Shown here one piece after another: positions 36,939 through 46,481 of a DNA stretch of 64,000 nucleotides. Origin of the DNA: SSF14 sp037045585. Its GTDB lineage: Bacteria; Actinomycetota; Acidimicrobiia; Acidimicrobiales; Microtrichaceae. Every line of letters starts with the position of its first letter. Position 1 is the first letter of the stretch. The notes beneath the pieces were generated by a model that did no database searches, was not told the origin of the DNA, and worked only from the letters and a program-made list of their open reading frames with translations. The stretch lies in assembly GCA_037045585.1 (NCBI GenBank), contig JBAOIR010000021.1:62001-126000 (forward strand), read 5' to 3'. Made by a program: the position numbers and the translations under genes.

Positions 36939-37382
36939 ATGAAGCGATGGGTGCTGATTCCGATCTTGGCCGGGTTGTCGATCACGGCGACGGGATGTCC
37001 CGAGCCGGCTCCGGCTGGGTGGCGTCCGCCGGTGGTGGATTCGGTCGTCGTCGAGCCCACGACGATCATGGCTGGTGACGCGTTCACGATGACTGCGGTG
37101 GTCACCGACGACAAGTCCGTACAGAGCGTCGAGTTCGGCCTCTACACCGGTGCACCCGGGGTGCTCGAGGTGCAGCGGTACCTCGAGTGCGAACGCGACC
37201 CGTTCGTGGCGGGCGCTGCCGTGACGGTGGTAGCGCGGTGCCAGATGCCCGCCGACGCGCCCCTGGGCGGTTGGAACGCTGTCGTTCGGGCGACCGACTT
37301 CGAGTACCTCCCGTCGGGCCCGCAGGCCGCCGGTTCCAAGCTCACCTCGTTCACCGTGGTCAGCGGCCCCGAACCTGCCTGA
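36939..37382 (+). CDS. Small lipoprotein
   Basis: A 147-residue protein starting at ATG 36939 after GTGTGGAGGGG. The signal MKRWVLIPILAGLSITATGC gives a lipobox with Cys20. The mature part is beta-rich and resembles Ig-like folds (VVVEPTTIMAGDAFTMTAVV). No family is recognised. A longer frame from 36867 exists but the RBS supports this start. Confidence 0.65.
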   Translation: MKRWVLIPILAGLSITATGCPEPAPAGWRPPVVDSVVVEPTTIMAGDAFTMTAVVTDDKSVQSVEFGLYTGAPGVLEVQRYLECERDPFVAGAAVTVVARCQMPADAPLGGWNAVVRATDFEYLPSGPQAAGSKLTSFTVVSGPEPA

Positions 37383-37446
37383 CGCGGTTCATCGGAGCAC
37401 GTCGTCAGGTTCGGACGGAATCGGCACCGGGAACCTGCGCCACGCT

Positions 37447-37523
37447 TGGTGGAGGAGATGGGACTCGAACCCACGACCCCCTGCTTGCAAAGCAGGTGCT
37501 CTAGCCAACTGAGCTACACCCCC
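37447..37523 (-). tRNA. tRNA-Ala(TGC)
   Basis: The cloverleaf is read on the minus strand: acceptor GGGGGTG, D arm GCTCAGTTGGCTAGAGC, anticodon stem CCTGC with loop TTTGCAA (TGC), T arm GTGGGTTCGAGTCCCAT, discriminator A at 37450 and encoded CCA at 37447-37449. The G3-T70 pair, the alanine identity element, is present. One T6-T67 mismatch is in the acceptor stem. Confidence 0.95.
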
Positions 37524-37606
37524 GCGAACGGGCATCGGTCATCGTATCGGGTCATCGGCAACCACCGCGACCGAGATCCCCTCCGAGCGGCAGTAGCTTC
37601 GGTCAC

Positions 37607-38005
37607 ATGACGATCGACGCAGACCTCAAGGCGCTCGCGCAGGGCAAGAATTTCGCCGCGCTGACCACCATCCTCCCGAGCGGCCACCCGCAGACCCAGA
37701 TCATGTGGGTCGGCGCCGACGACGAGCACGTCCTCATCAACACCGAGGCCGGTCGTCAGAAGTTCCGCAACGTCGAGGCCGACCCGCGGGTCACCGTCTG
37801 CGTCTTCAACAACGACAACCCGTACCAGTACGTCGAGGCCCGCGGGAAGGTCGTTGGCACGGCCGCTGGCGACGAGGCCCGCGCCCACATCGACGAGCTC
37901 TCCCAGAAGTACATGGGTGCGCCCTACGGCAACCCGATCGGCCCCGAGGGTCGTGTGATCCTCAAGATCGAGGTCGAGCGCATCCACAAGAACGGCATCG
38001 CCTGA
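37607..38005 (+). CDS. PPOX-class F420/FMN-binding oxidoreductase-like protein
   Basis: A 132-residue split-barrel protein. FAALTTILPSGHPQTQIMW and LINTEAGRQKFRNVEADPRV match the actinobacterial PPOX-class F420-dependent family. It is convergent with the next MFS gene, separated by a hairpin terminator. Confidence 0.82.
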   Translation: MTIDADLKALAQGKNFAALTTILPSGHPQTQIMWVGADDEHVLINTEAGRQKFRNVEADPRVTVCVFNNDNPYQYVEARGKVVGTAAGDEARAHIDELSQKYMGAPYGNPIGPEGRVILKIEVERIHKNGIA

Positions 38006-38006
38006 C

Positions 38007-38029
38007 CCTCCACAGTCGAACTGTGGAGG
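38007..38029. terminator. Bidirectional hairpin between convergent genes
   Basis: CCTCCACAG and CTGTGGAGG form a perfect 9-bp stem with the loop TCGAA, exactly filling the 26-bp gap between the stops at 38005 and 38032. A second related hairpin (38051-38081, GAATCC arms) lies inside the MFS 3' end. Confidence 0.7.
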
Positions 38030-38031
38030 AT

Positions 38032-39234
38032 TCAGGTCGGGGGGTGGACGGAATCCTCCACCGTTGAACCGTGGGGGATTCCCGCGGACGTGAGCGCGGC
38101 GGTCTGGCCCGCCATCCGGCTCACGAGGAGCAGCCCGGCGAACGCACCGACCGCGGCGACGGCAAAGGCCGGGCGGTACGACGAGATCGCAACGACGGCA
38201 CCGAGCAGCACCGGGCCCAGGCCGTTGGCCAGGTCGAACGCGAGCGAGAACGTGCCGACGGCCTGGCCCCGCTCGTTCTCCGGCACGTCCGCCACGACGG
38301 CGGACATGAGGGCTGGGAACAGCAACGACATGCCGAGCGCGAGGCCGAACGTGGCGATCCACAACCCCGGCGCGGCACCCCACGCCGCCATGATCGCCCC
38401 GGCACCGCCGAGCAGGCACAGCGCGATCGTCGACGCCCGTCGCCAACCGAGCCGGTCGGGTGCCTTGGCCGCGACGATGCGGATCACGAGCACCAGCCCG
38501 CCGTACAACAAGAGCAGGGGAGCGACGTCGTCGATGCCGATCTTCGGGCCGTACAACGAGACGTAGGTGCTGAACCCGACGAAGGGGAGCAGGCCCAGGA
38601 GCAGGATGCCTCCCGGCGCGACGGCCGCAGGGTGGAACAGCCGGAATGGCTGGGGGTCGGCCGGCGCAGCCGACGGGGTGAAGAACCCGAGTGCGCTGGC
38701 GATGAGTGCCGAGATGCCGGACGCGATGAACAACGGCTGATAGTCGTGCCCGTCGACCAGTGCTTCGCCGACGAGCGGGCCGAACGCCAGACCGGCGTAC
38801 AGGGCGACCGAGAAGTACGACGCTGCCTCACCACGACGAGCTTCGGGTGCCATGTCCTGGATGGCCGTCGCCGCGCCCACCCACATCGCCGCCTCGCCGA
38901 CCCCGGTCACGAACCGCAGCACGAGGAGCGTCGTGAGCGAGTCGACGAAGGTGTACCCCAACACCGAGATGCCGACGAGGAACGAGCCGCCGACGATGAG
39001 GATGCGCCGGCCTCGCAGGTCGCCGAGCCGACCGGCGAACGGCCGCAGGATCGCGGCGGCAATCGCGAACGTACCGATGCCGAACCCGACGGCGACACTG
39101 CTTCCGCCGAGCTCCTCCTCGATGAACCGGGGCAGTGTCGGGAGCAGCGACCCGAGCGACATGAAGTACGCGAACGTCGACAGGGTGATCGCGATGAACG
39201 TCGGGGTGATCAGTCGCTCGGTCGGGTCGTCCAT
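38032..39234 (-). CDS. MFS transporter
   Basis: A 400-residue, 12-helix major facilitator starting at ATG 39234 (MDDPTERLITPTF). It has GVGEAAMWVGAATAIQDMAP and RPFAGRLGDLRGRR, the loop motif of drug/metabolite exporters. A 12-bp upstream TTG would add four residues. This is the last gene before the composition break; its promoter region (39235-39300) is still high GC. Confidence 0.85.
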   Translation of the reverse strand: MDDPTERLITPTFIAITLSTFAYFMSLGSLLPTLPRFIEEELGGSSVAVGFGIGTFAIAAAILRPFAGRLGDLRGRRILIVGGSFLVGISVLGYTFVDSLTTLLVLRFVTGVGEAAMWVGAATAIQDMAPEARRGEAASYFSVALYAGLAFGPLVGEALVDGHDYQPLFIASGISALIASALGFFTPSAAPADPQPFRLFHPAAVAPGGILLLGLLPFVGFSTYVSLYGPKIGIDDVAPLLLLYGGLVLVIRIVAAKAPDRLGWRRASTIALCLLGGAGAIMAAWGAAPGLWIATFGLALGMSLLFPALMSAVVADVPENERGQAVGTFSLAFDLANGLGPVLLGAVVAISSYRPAFAVAAVGAFAGLLLVSRMAGQTAALTSAGIPHGSTVEDSVHPPT

Positions 39235-39297
39235 CCGGGGCAACAACGTCGAGGGTCGTCGACGAATTCCGCCGCAGGTGTCACATCACCCGATCGG

Positions 39298-39306
39298 GGA
39301 TCCATA
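39298..39306. other. Composition break joining two unlike genomes
   Basis: High-GC actinobacterial DNA ends around GATCGGGGATCC and AT-rich sequence begins at ATAAACAATATGGG. Everything left is GC-rich with actinobacterial families; everything right is AT-richer with Chloroflexota-style genes and repeats. There is no tRNA, integrase, IS or direct repeat at the join. A GGATCC hexamer sits on it, possibly by chance. Confidence 0.85.
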
Positions 39307-39333
39307 AACAATATGGGTCAGGACTTATTGTTT
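39306..39333 (-). terminator. Hairpin terminator of the membrane protein gene
   Basis: AAACAATA and TATTGTTT form an 8-bp stem, 20 bp past the stop of the leftward membrane-protein gene. It belongs to the AT-rich piece, so the break must lie at or before 39306. Confidence 0.5.
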
Positions 39334-39352
39334 TAAGCGTAAAAATGATTGA

Positions 39353-40923
39353 TTACTTCTCAAATAAAAATATGATCTTGTTATCGGGGGTTAAATTATT
39401 TGGCAATAAATTTCTGTTTCTTGAAACAATATAATCAGCCGCGTTTTTAGACGAAAGATATTGTTCACTAAAATAAAACCCGGGCGGGAACGGTCCATAC
39501 GGAATTACTTCAGCCATATTTACATTATTTCCTTTTCCGTCTATCTTTTCGAGAATATGGTCAAGGTCATATACATAAGCATCGGCCTGCCCTGCGTTAT
39601 TTTCATGCCAGTCTCGTGTTTGAACAACATTTGAAATATAAATGGCCAGACCTGCTATGAGTAGAAGCGTTGACACTATTTTTGAGGAATTTAGCGTTGT
39701 AAATATTGATATGAAAAACACCAGCGGAATACCAATATAGTACATGGCTGTGTAATCGTGAAATGCGGCCAGATTCCTAAGTGGGAAGAGCCAGACGAAA
39801 CCTGATAACGTCAGAATCAAGTAGATCATCCTTCTGTCGGCCGTTTGTTTCCAGATGGTGATTCCAATGGCTGCGATCATAATTCCCAGCAGGAACAGGT
39901 TCCCTGCATATCCCATGGGCATCTCTTTTACAGGGAACGACCACTGAATAATTCTATTTACCTGACTTTCTACAAAACTTGGAAAATTGATAACATCTTC
40001 ATTTTCCTGATTGAACTTTGGGTTGAGGGATAATCTGTATCTGGCGCTTTGTAAAATACTGGTCTGTACAATAGATACATTTCTTGTGTGTGCTTCAATG
40101 ATCACGTTGTAAGTTAAGAGGCTTCCGCCCCAGGCAATTGCAAGCACTACCAGAAGAAATGCCGGGTGCCTGAATATGCTTTTGACCTTTTCTTAATATC
40201 CACACCCTTGATTTTGAGTATCATAAATGCTTCGAACGCGAGCCATAACATCAAAATGGAATAGGATGCGTATCCCCGTCCCAGCCCGATTGCGATAAAT
40301 GTTGAAACATATAACAGTGTCTTCACGCCGTCAAATTTGTACAAGGCGAGGGCATAGATCAGAAGCAAAAAGCCGAACAGGGCAGGCTGATCGAAATGAA
40401 CCATGTCTTTATACCAAAGTAAATAGGGATTGGAAAATACCAGCAATGCTATGGCTAGCGATAGCGGCTTGTTGTTGATCAATTTATCCACTATTAAAAA
40501 GGCAAGGATCAGGGTTCCTAGAAAAATAAAATCCATCACCTGTCGGGCGAGGTGCAATTTTTCAGCCAGTGTGTCGCTGAGAGATAATATGCGATTGAAC
40601 ACTGCGCTGAAAAAAACAGGGTAACGGTCAAAATACTCATAATGAAAATTGTTTTGGTCATCTCTGGATGCCAGCGCGTAACCCACAAAATAATTTTCTG
40701 GCGTTGCCTTGCTGATGATGGCCAATGTATTTGCAGTTACCCAGCCATGATGGTTGGGCTGTTGATCGTCGTAACCGCCTTCCAGACCAATAACTTTGCT
40801 TTGAAAGATGAAGGTTGTAGCTGCAATAATTAATATAGCAACGTAGCAAAGAATTTGCAGTGAATTATTCCCTGCGTAACTTTTAATGGTGGAGAGAAGA
40901 ATGGGGGTGTTTTTCTTAAGCAT
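39353..40923 (-). CDS. Polytopic glycosyltransferase-like membrane protein (PMT/RgtA-like), one frameshift
   Basis: About 523 residues with ten or more hydrophobic segments, starting at ATG 40923 (MLKKNTPILLSTIKS). An extracytoplasmic acidic first loop (VIGLEGGYDDQQPNHHGW) and the polytopic layout fit lipid-linked-sugar-using GT-C enzymes. The frame changes near 40,187 in an A-run: KGVDIKK must continue as VKSIFRHPAFLLVVLAIAW, but the sequence is one A short. The C-terminal 70 residues are soluble. The substrate is unknown. Confidence 0.65.
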
Positions 40924-41221
40924 TTTAGATGACCTGATTTCTTGGATGTTTATTTGGAGATAGATGTTTGATGATTTACTAAAATAGATTTTGCCTGCCA
41001 AAACAAAAAGGGAAATTCCCCAAAAGTTTTAATCAGGTAAATAACTTGTGACCATCGGTGTGTAAAAGCGTCTCGCGGCTGTCCTGCAAAAAAACACCTT
41101 AAAAGAGGTCATGAACAAGCCTATAATTTCGAGAGTATAACACAGGCAAATTGAAGCCTAATAATAAATGTTTTGGTTCTTATAGTACCTTTGTGGTAAA
41201 AATATCCCTAAGGAGAAAAAA

Positions 41222-41809
41222 ATGAAGATAAAGTTTCTTTTTATTATTTCCATGCTGATCGTTATGGCATTGTCCGCCTGCGGCCCGGCTCCCACACCAA
41301 CATTAACGGTTGAAGACTTGCAGGGCACAGCCGCCGCCAATGCATGGCTCGCCGTCACACAGACCCAGGCCGCACTGCCTACGGCAACAGCAACACCAGT
41401 CCCGCCGACTGCAACAAATACCATTGCGCCGCTGCCTACATTTACATTCGTCCCGACCTTTGTGCCCGCGACAGCCGTCAACACGGAGAGCGCCTGTAAC
41501 CAACCACCCCCGGTGGTATCAAAAGGCGTGCTGGTGCCGGTAAAATTTGTGAATGTATCCGGCGGAAATGTTAATCTTTCTTTTGGAATGAATTCCCCCA
41601 ATGTGCATGGCGAATGTGTTACCTACTCTTACACAATGGGAGAATTTGATACTGCCGTCGTCAAAGTGCTGGCGGGATGTTACTGGGCGTATGCGTGGGT
41701 CGATGGAAGCAGTCCTTCCACGGCACAGACTCTTGAAAATTTATGCGTCAGCGATCCAAACGCAGAGCCGGATATTGTGATCGGCACCGAAGTGATCGCA
41801 TTCAAATAA
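41222..41809 (+). CDS. Thr/Pro-rich lipoprotein
   Basis: A 195-residue lipoprotein. The signal ends in VMALSACG (Cys20), followed by a Thr/Pro/Ala-rich spacer (TATATPVPPTATNTIAPLP) typical of surface lipoproteins in Anaerolineae. The C-terminal domain with four Cys has VKFVNVSGGNVNLSF and GCYWAYAWVDGSSP, a small beta-sandwich-like pattern. An AGGAG lies 8 bp upstream of ATG 41222. No function is known. Confidence 0.7.
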   Translation: MKIKFLFIISMLIVMALSACGPAPTPTLTVEDLQGTAAANAWLAVTQTQAALPTATATPVPPTATNTIAPLPTFTFVPTFVPATAVNTESACNQPPPVVSKGVLVPVKFVNVSGGNVNLSFGMNSPNVHGECVTYSYTMGEFDTAVVKVLAGCYWAYAWVDGSSPSTAQTLENLCVSDPNAEPDIVIGTEVIAFK

Positions 41810-41819
41810 ATTCTGATCG

Positions 41820-42277
41820 GTGGATATTGTGACCGGACAAAAAAGCATGTTCCTGTTTTACTTTTCGATCACGCTGGCGATCTGTTCCAGCGCGCTGTAT
41901 CACTTTAGTGCCAAGAGTGTCCCATCGAACATTAACTTCGCCATTTCCCTGCTTGTGACGTATGCGGTCGCGCTCGGCATCACATTGATCGTCGCGCTTC
42001 TTTTCCCCGCCGACAATGGATTCGCCTCCGAGTTAAGAATCTCAACTGGGCCAGTTTCCTGCTGGCCGTTGCCGTGGTCGGAATCGAATTCGGCTTCCTG
42101 CTCGTCTATCGCGCCGGCTGGAATCTCGGCGTGGCCGCCGTGTTGACCAATGTAGTCGCTTCGCTGATCCTCGTCCCTGTGGCGATCTTCGTCTTCAAAG
42201 ATAAATTAAGCTGGGTCAATATCACTGGCATCCTGGTTTGTTTTGCAGGGCTGGTGATGTTGAACTGGAAAAGATAA
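41820..42277 (+). CDS. DMT/EamA-type small membrane transporter, one frameshift
   Basis: About 152 residues with four or five helices. After YHFSAKSVPSNINFAISLL the frame breaks near 42,027 (GCCTCCGAGTTAAGAATC); it resumes as VKNLNWASFLLAVAVV and ends VNITGILVCFAGLVMLNWKR, an EamA-style final helix. A half-length DMT transporter is implied, perhaps a dimer partner. The start may be any of the GTG codons at 41820-41829. Confidence 0.6.
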
Positions 42278-42295
42278 TCTGGAGTTTCGATAATC

Positions 42296-43324
42296 ATGTT
42301 TTCTCGTTTCAAAACCGCGGCTCGCATCCTCATCAAGGGTGACCCAAAAAAGAACAAGCGCAATCCCATCCCGGCCATCACACTTGAAGAAGTGGCGGAG
42401 ATCAAACAATTCTTTCCGCGCGAGAAGTTCTTTATTTTCGGCCACGCCCGCTCAGGGACAACGCTTCTGATGCGTCTTGCGCGCATCCATCCCGAAGTGC
42501 ATTGCAATTATCAGGCGCACTTCTTCACCCGTCGGCCGCTACTTAAGTCACTGGTGGATACGCCCGAAGCCGAAGAATGGCTGACCCGCAAATCGAACCG
42601 CTGGAATCAGGGACAGGATTTATCTCCGCTTGTCTTGCGCTCCGCTGCCGATTTTATTCTGGAGCGTGATGCCGCCCGCGAAGGGAAAATGATCGTCGGT
42701 GACAAGAGCCCTTCGTCCACGATCCACGGGCAGGCTGTGCGCGATATGCACGCGGTGTATCCTGATGCGAAACTCGTCTACATTGTCCGCGATGGACGTG
42801 ATGTGTTGATCTCGGAACGCTTCCGTAATTTTGTAGAAGAATCAAAATTCCTGAGCGCGGAAGATAAACGCATTATCGAAGATTTACGCAAGGACCAGAC
42901 CCCGTTCACGAATGGCACACGCTCGATCTTCACCGAGTCATTTATCCGCCGAGTGGCCAAAGGCTGGGTTTTAAATTTAAAAGAAACCGAAGACGAAGCC
43001 CGTAGATTATTCGGCGATCATTATTTTGGAATGCGTTACGAAGATCTGCTTTCCGTCCCGTTTGATGAGATGAGCAAACTGTGGAACTTCCTCGGCGTGA
43101 AAACTGTCCACGCGGAATTGGGGGAGAAGATCAAAGCCGAAATGTCGTCGAATCCCGATGAGGAGTGGCAGGCCAAAAGGAATGAAGGAATCGCGTCCTT
43201 CCTCCCCAAAGGTCAGGCCGGAAATTGGTCACGGCTTTTCACGGAGAAAGATAAATCCGTTTTCAAAGAAGTCGCGGGCGAGATGCTGGTTCGATGGAAA
43301 TATGAAAAAGATTTAAATTGGTAA
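42296..43324 (+). CDS. Sulfotransferase (PAPS-dependent), type A
   Basis: A 342-residue sulfotransferase. The 5'-phosphosulfate-binding loop is FIFGHARSGTTLLMRLARI, and the 3'-phosphate motif is VYIVRDGRDVLISERF. The end shows QAGNWSRLFTEKDKSVFKEV, which matches the conserved GxWxxxF motif of the family. It would transfer sulfate from PAPS to a sugar or lipid. PAPS can be made by the sat-cysC protein encoded about 3 kb downstream. Confidence 0.87.
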   Translation: MFSRFKTAARILIKGDPKKNKRNPIPAITLEEVAEIKQFFPREKFFIFGHARSGTTLLMRLARIHPEVHCNYQAHFFTRRPLLKSLVDTPEAEEWLTRKSNRWNQGQDLSPLVLRSAADFILERDAAREGKMIVGDKSPSSTIHGQAVRDMHAVYPDAKLVYIVRDGRDVLISERFRNFVEESKFLSAEDKRIIEDLRKDQTPFTNGTRSIFTESFIRRVAKGWVLNLKETEDEARRLFGDHYFGMRYEDLLSVPFDEMSKLWNFLGVKTVHAELGEKIKAEMSSNPDEEWQAKRNEGIASFLPKGQAGNWSRLFTEKDKSVFKEVAGEMLVRWKYEKDLNW

Positions 43325-43330
43325 TCAATC

Positions 43331-43413
43331 GTAGGGGCGACCCTTGTGGTCGCCCAATGGTTGCAATCCGGTTTTTATACAACAAAAAGGGCGGGGACAA
43401 GCCCCGCCCCTAC
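43331..43413. repeat. Double-hairpin palindrome with outer stem
   Basis: GTAGGGGC (43331-43338) pairs with GCCCCTAC (43406-43413); inside are two hairpins, GGGCGACC-cttgt-GGTCGCCC (43335-43355) and GGGCGGGG-acaag-CCCCGCCC (43389-43409). Each can pair as an arm of a branched structure. It ends 11 bp before the next start. Confidence 0.8.
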
Positions 43414-43424
43414 AGGAAATCAAA

Positions 43425-44451
43425 ATGAAATTTCTCATTGCCGGACTCGGCTCCATTGGACGCCGTCATTTTCGAAATTTGATCGCGCTTGGGTGAAAAA
43501 GATATTGTGCTGCTGCGTTCGCATCGCGCCACATTATCAGATGATGAACTCGCGGGCTATCCCGTTGAGACCGATCTGCACGAAGCGTTGAAGAAACACA
43601 AACCTGACGCGGTGATCGTTGCGAATCCAACGGCGCTGCATTTGGATGTTGCGATTCCTGCGGCGGAAGCGGGCTGTCATATTTTGCTTGAGAAACCCGT
43701 GTCGCATTCACTCGAGCGATTGGATGAATTGCAAAACGCCGCGCAAAAAAGTGGAAGCAGGATTCTCGTCGGCTTTCAGTTTCGCTATCATCCCACGCTC
43801 AACAAGGCGCGTGAATTAATTCAAGCGGGCACACTGGGCAAGGTGTTAACTGTCCATGTGCGCTGGGGTGAGTATCTGCCCAACTGGCATCCGTGGGAAG
43901 ATTATCGTCAGAGCTATGCCGCGCGCGCGGATCTCGGCGGCGGCGTGATCGTCACGCTCACACATCCGCTGGATTATTTGCGTTTTATTCTGGGCGATGT
44001 GAATTCGCTCTGGTCTTTCAACGAACATCTTTCATCGCTTGAGATGGATGTTGAAGATGTGGCCGAGATCGGTTTAAAGTTTTCCAGCGGCGCAATTGGC
44101 GGCGTGCATATTAATTATTTCCAACGCCCGCCTGTGCATCGTTTGGAAATTGTCGGGACGGACGGCACTTTAAAATGGGACAACACCGACGGCATTCTGC
44201 ACCTTCAAAAAATGCCCGCTCCCTTCGGTTCCTATTCAGATCTGCCGCCTGCTCCTGTTTCTGAATCATTTTCCCCGCCTGAAGGATTCGAGCGTAATCA
44301 ATTGTTCATCGCGCAGACAAAACACTTTATTGATATTGTTCGCGGAGATGCGCAACCCGTATGCGATTTGAACGACGGCATACAAGCTTTAAGAATGGCG
44401 CTCGCGGCGTATGAATCTCAAAAGACTGAAAAGCTGGTTAAGCTAAGCTAG
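43425..44451 (+). CDS. Gfo/Idh/MocA oxidoreductase, one frameshift near the start
   Basis: A NAD(P)-dependent sugar-type oxidoreductase of about 341 residues. MKFLIAGLGSIGRRHFRNL is the Rossmann loop; then an extra G in CTTGGGTGA near 43,493 ends the frame early, and EKDIVLLRSH continues one frame over. The EKPVSHSLERLDEL and LVGFQFRYHP motifs are typical; the C-terminal domain with NYFQRPPVHRLEI follows. Likely role: oxidation or reduction of a nucleotide sugar in surface-glycan synthesis. Confidence 0.82.
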
Positions 44452-44464
44452 AAAACAACAGGAG

Positions 44465-44526
44465 TGCGGACTTCAGTCCGCGCTTTGTGTTTACATCTTC
44501 ACGATTGCAACGCGGACTAAAGTCCG
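44465..44526. repeat. Two GCGGAC hairpins
   Basis: GCGGAC-TTCA-GTCCGC (44465-44480) and GCGGACT-AA-AGTCCGC (44511-44526) flank 30 bp of unstructured sequence between the oxidoreductase stop and the terminator. Similar in form to the 43331 element. Confidence 0.65.
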
Positions 44527-44546
44527 CGATCCGGATTGCGAGTGTA

Positions 44547-44583
44547 TAAAAAAGAGCGATGGTCAAAACCCATCGCTCTTTTT
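44547..44583. terminator. Strong bidirectional intrinsic terminator
   Basis: A 15-bp stem, AAAAAAGAGCGATGG / CCATCGCTCTTTTTT, with the loop TCAAAAC, flanked by A and T tracts. It separates the rightward oxidoreductase from the leftward membrane-protein gene. Confidence 0.9.
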
Positions 44584-44586
44584 ATT

Positions 44587-44659
44587 ACCACAAAGACACA
44601 AAGCCTCGAAGACTCGAAGAAAAAAACTTAGTGTCTTTGTGATTTTGTGTCTTTGTGGT
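44587..44659. repeat. accacaaag-type inverted repeat
   Basis: ACCACAAAGACACAAA (44587-44602) and TTTGTGTCTTTGTGGT (44644-44659) are perfect 16-bp arms around an AG-rich 41-bp centre. Related repeats occur at 52928 and 61553. Confidence 0.85.
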
Positions 44660-44702
44660 CTACAACGCTTTACTTATACAAGATGTCTATTTTATTACCA
44701 CT

Positions 44703-46292
44703 TTATCCCAATAGAATATTGGGCGAGTTTTTTAGCAGATACACTTTGATTCCCTCCCCGATGACCGCATAGACATAATCTTTTTCCAAATAGGGCGCGG
44801 CTTCTGCGTTTGTCCCTTCCCAGATCGAGACGATCACATCGGGTTTGAGTTCGCCGAAGGTGTAGGCGTAGTCCCATTTCATGTGACCGGGCCGCATGGA
44901 CGGTACATCCACGATGCTCATCGGCGTGCGTACGTTTTGATGCGCGATGTAGGGGTCTGCCTTGCCGAGGATGTCAATCGCGTAGCGGTCGGGCAATAAA
45001 TAGGGGATCGTCCCTGCGCCGATCACTGCCACCGATGCGCCGGGCGTGGTGACATTTTCGATCGAAAGCGCAACTTGTAAATTACGGTCACTGCCTGCCA
45101 CATAATCGGGGCGGCGCGCAAAGTTCCAGCGTTCTATGGATTTCCACTCGCCGATCAGGGCGTTGAAGTTGAGAATGGAGAACACAAAAAGGACTACGAA
45201 GACCGCACGCCATAGTATTCCATAAACTTTTATTTCAAACTTATTCGTAATAAATTGATTTACTGCTTTCTTAAGCAGTTCGGCCACAGCCCAGCTAAAG
45301 GTGATAAAGAAGACCGGCATGGCGATCACAATGTAGCGATTCGCTCCGCCGTGATTCTCCCAGGCATCGCCGCCCACATAAACAGAGTAGGCGATCTGTC
45401 CGGTGAGGATGAGGGCCAGCAGGGTCACTTTCCAGTCACGGCGGAAGAGGAAGAGCGTGAAAGGCAGCAGGATCAGCGCCCAGTTTGAATAATAGGCAAA
45501 GTGGATCAGCGCGTACAGTCCGCGCAGGAGGCGCAGGGTCAGCGGCCAGCCTTCCACTTTTAGGTAGTAGGTGTTTGGGAGGAGTGCGCCGTAATATAAA
45601 TAACGTGCAAGGGTTTGCCCGCCTAATGAGAGGATGAGCAGTCCCAGCCCCCAGATCAGGTGTTGTTTGCGGTTTTCTTTCTGTGTGATGAACAAGACTG
45701 CGAAGATGACAAGATAGGGGACCGCCATGTCAAAGCGGACGAAGGTTGAAAGGGCGAGCAAAATATAAATTGAAATCGCGAAACGATTGCCGTTCTTCAA
45801 GATCAGCCAGATGACCGCGGTTAACATCAGAACCAGCAGACTCACTTCCATGCCGAGCAATCCATAAGAGTTGAGCGGCGCGTAGAACGCTGTCAATGCT
45901 ACAGCGGCGAGCATGACGAAGAGGTCGTTTGTAAAATGTTCGGTAATCTTTTTAACGAGGAACAGGTTGAGGGTTAGGAAAGATGCGCCAATGATCTGTA
46001 TCACAAGGCTGGTTTGATTTAATCCGATTGGCAGAAGATGCACGAGCGCCATGATTCCCACCCAAAGCGGATTGGTGAAACCTTCGACGTGTTCGCCGGC
46101 ATTCCAAACCGGGCCGAGACCGTGCGCGAGATTATAGGCATAGCGCATTGAGATCATGGCGTCGTCGAAGAGTACGTAATAGGTTGTGCCGCCGATCAAA
46201 AAACTGGTGGCGATAATGTAACGATAGATATAATAAATGTAGCCGATGACGATCAGGCCGAAAGAAAAGTTGCGCAGATATTTGGAATTCAT
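44703..46292 (-). CDS. Polytopic glycosyltransferase-like membrane protein
   Basis: A 529-residue protein with about ten membrane helices. After the first helix comes YYVLFDDAMISMRYAYNLA, with the Asp-Asp catalytic-type pair of GT-C enzymes, then WNAGEHVEGFTNPLW. The C-terminal 150 residues are extracytoplasmic. Similar proteins include arabinosyl- and mannosyltransferase-type enzymes that use polyprenyl-phosphate sugars. Donor and acceptor are unknown. Confidence 0.7.
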   Translation of the reverse strand: MNSKYLRNFSFGLIVIGYIYYIYRYIIATSFLIGGTTYYVLFDDAMISMRYAYNLAHGLGPVWNAGEHVEGFTNPLWVGIMALVHLLPIGLNQTSLVIQIIGASFLTLNLFLVKKITEHFTNDLFVMLAAVALTAFYAPLNSYGLLGMEVSLLVLMLTAVIWLILKNGNRFAISIYILLALSTFVRFDMAVPYLVIFAVLFITQKENRKQHLIWGLGLLILSLGGQTLARYLYYGALLPNTYYLKVEGWPLTLRLLRGLYALIHFAYYSNWALILLPFTLFLFRRDWKVTLLALILTGQIAYSVYVGGDAWENHGGANRYIVIAMPVFFITFSWAVAELLKKAVNQFITNKFEIKVYGILWRAVFVVLFVFSILNFNALIGEWKSIERWNFARRPDYVAGSDRNLQVALSIENVTTPGASVAVIGAGTIPYLLPDRYAIDILGKADPYIAHQNVRTPMSIVDVPSMRPGHMKWDYAYTFGELKPDVIVSIWEGTNAEAAPYLEKDYVYAVIGEGIKVYLLKNSPNILLG

Positions 46293-46481
46293 GATTGGGA
46301 TTATATCTCAGCCAGCCGAATTGAGACTTCAACTAATTTTGAGGAAACCAAAATTCATTGACTGAATTTTGGAGTATAATTTGCGCTTGTGTTTGGAAAA
46401 TAATCAAACTTTGGATGTCTATTTAGATGGAAAGACTCCGAAAAGACTTCCGAAGTTATACTTTTTATGGAGTGAAAAAAA

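Noticed and set aside
39266..39303. EcoRI- and BamHI-like hexamers as signs of cloning vector
   Set aside because: Single hexamers occur by chance and no vector sequence flanks them.
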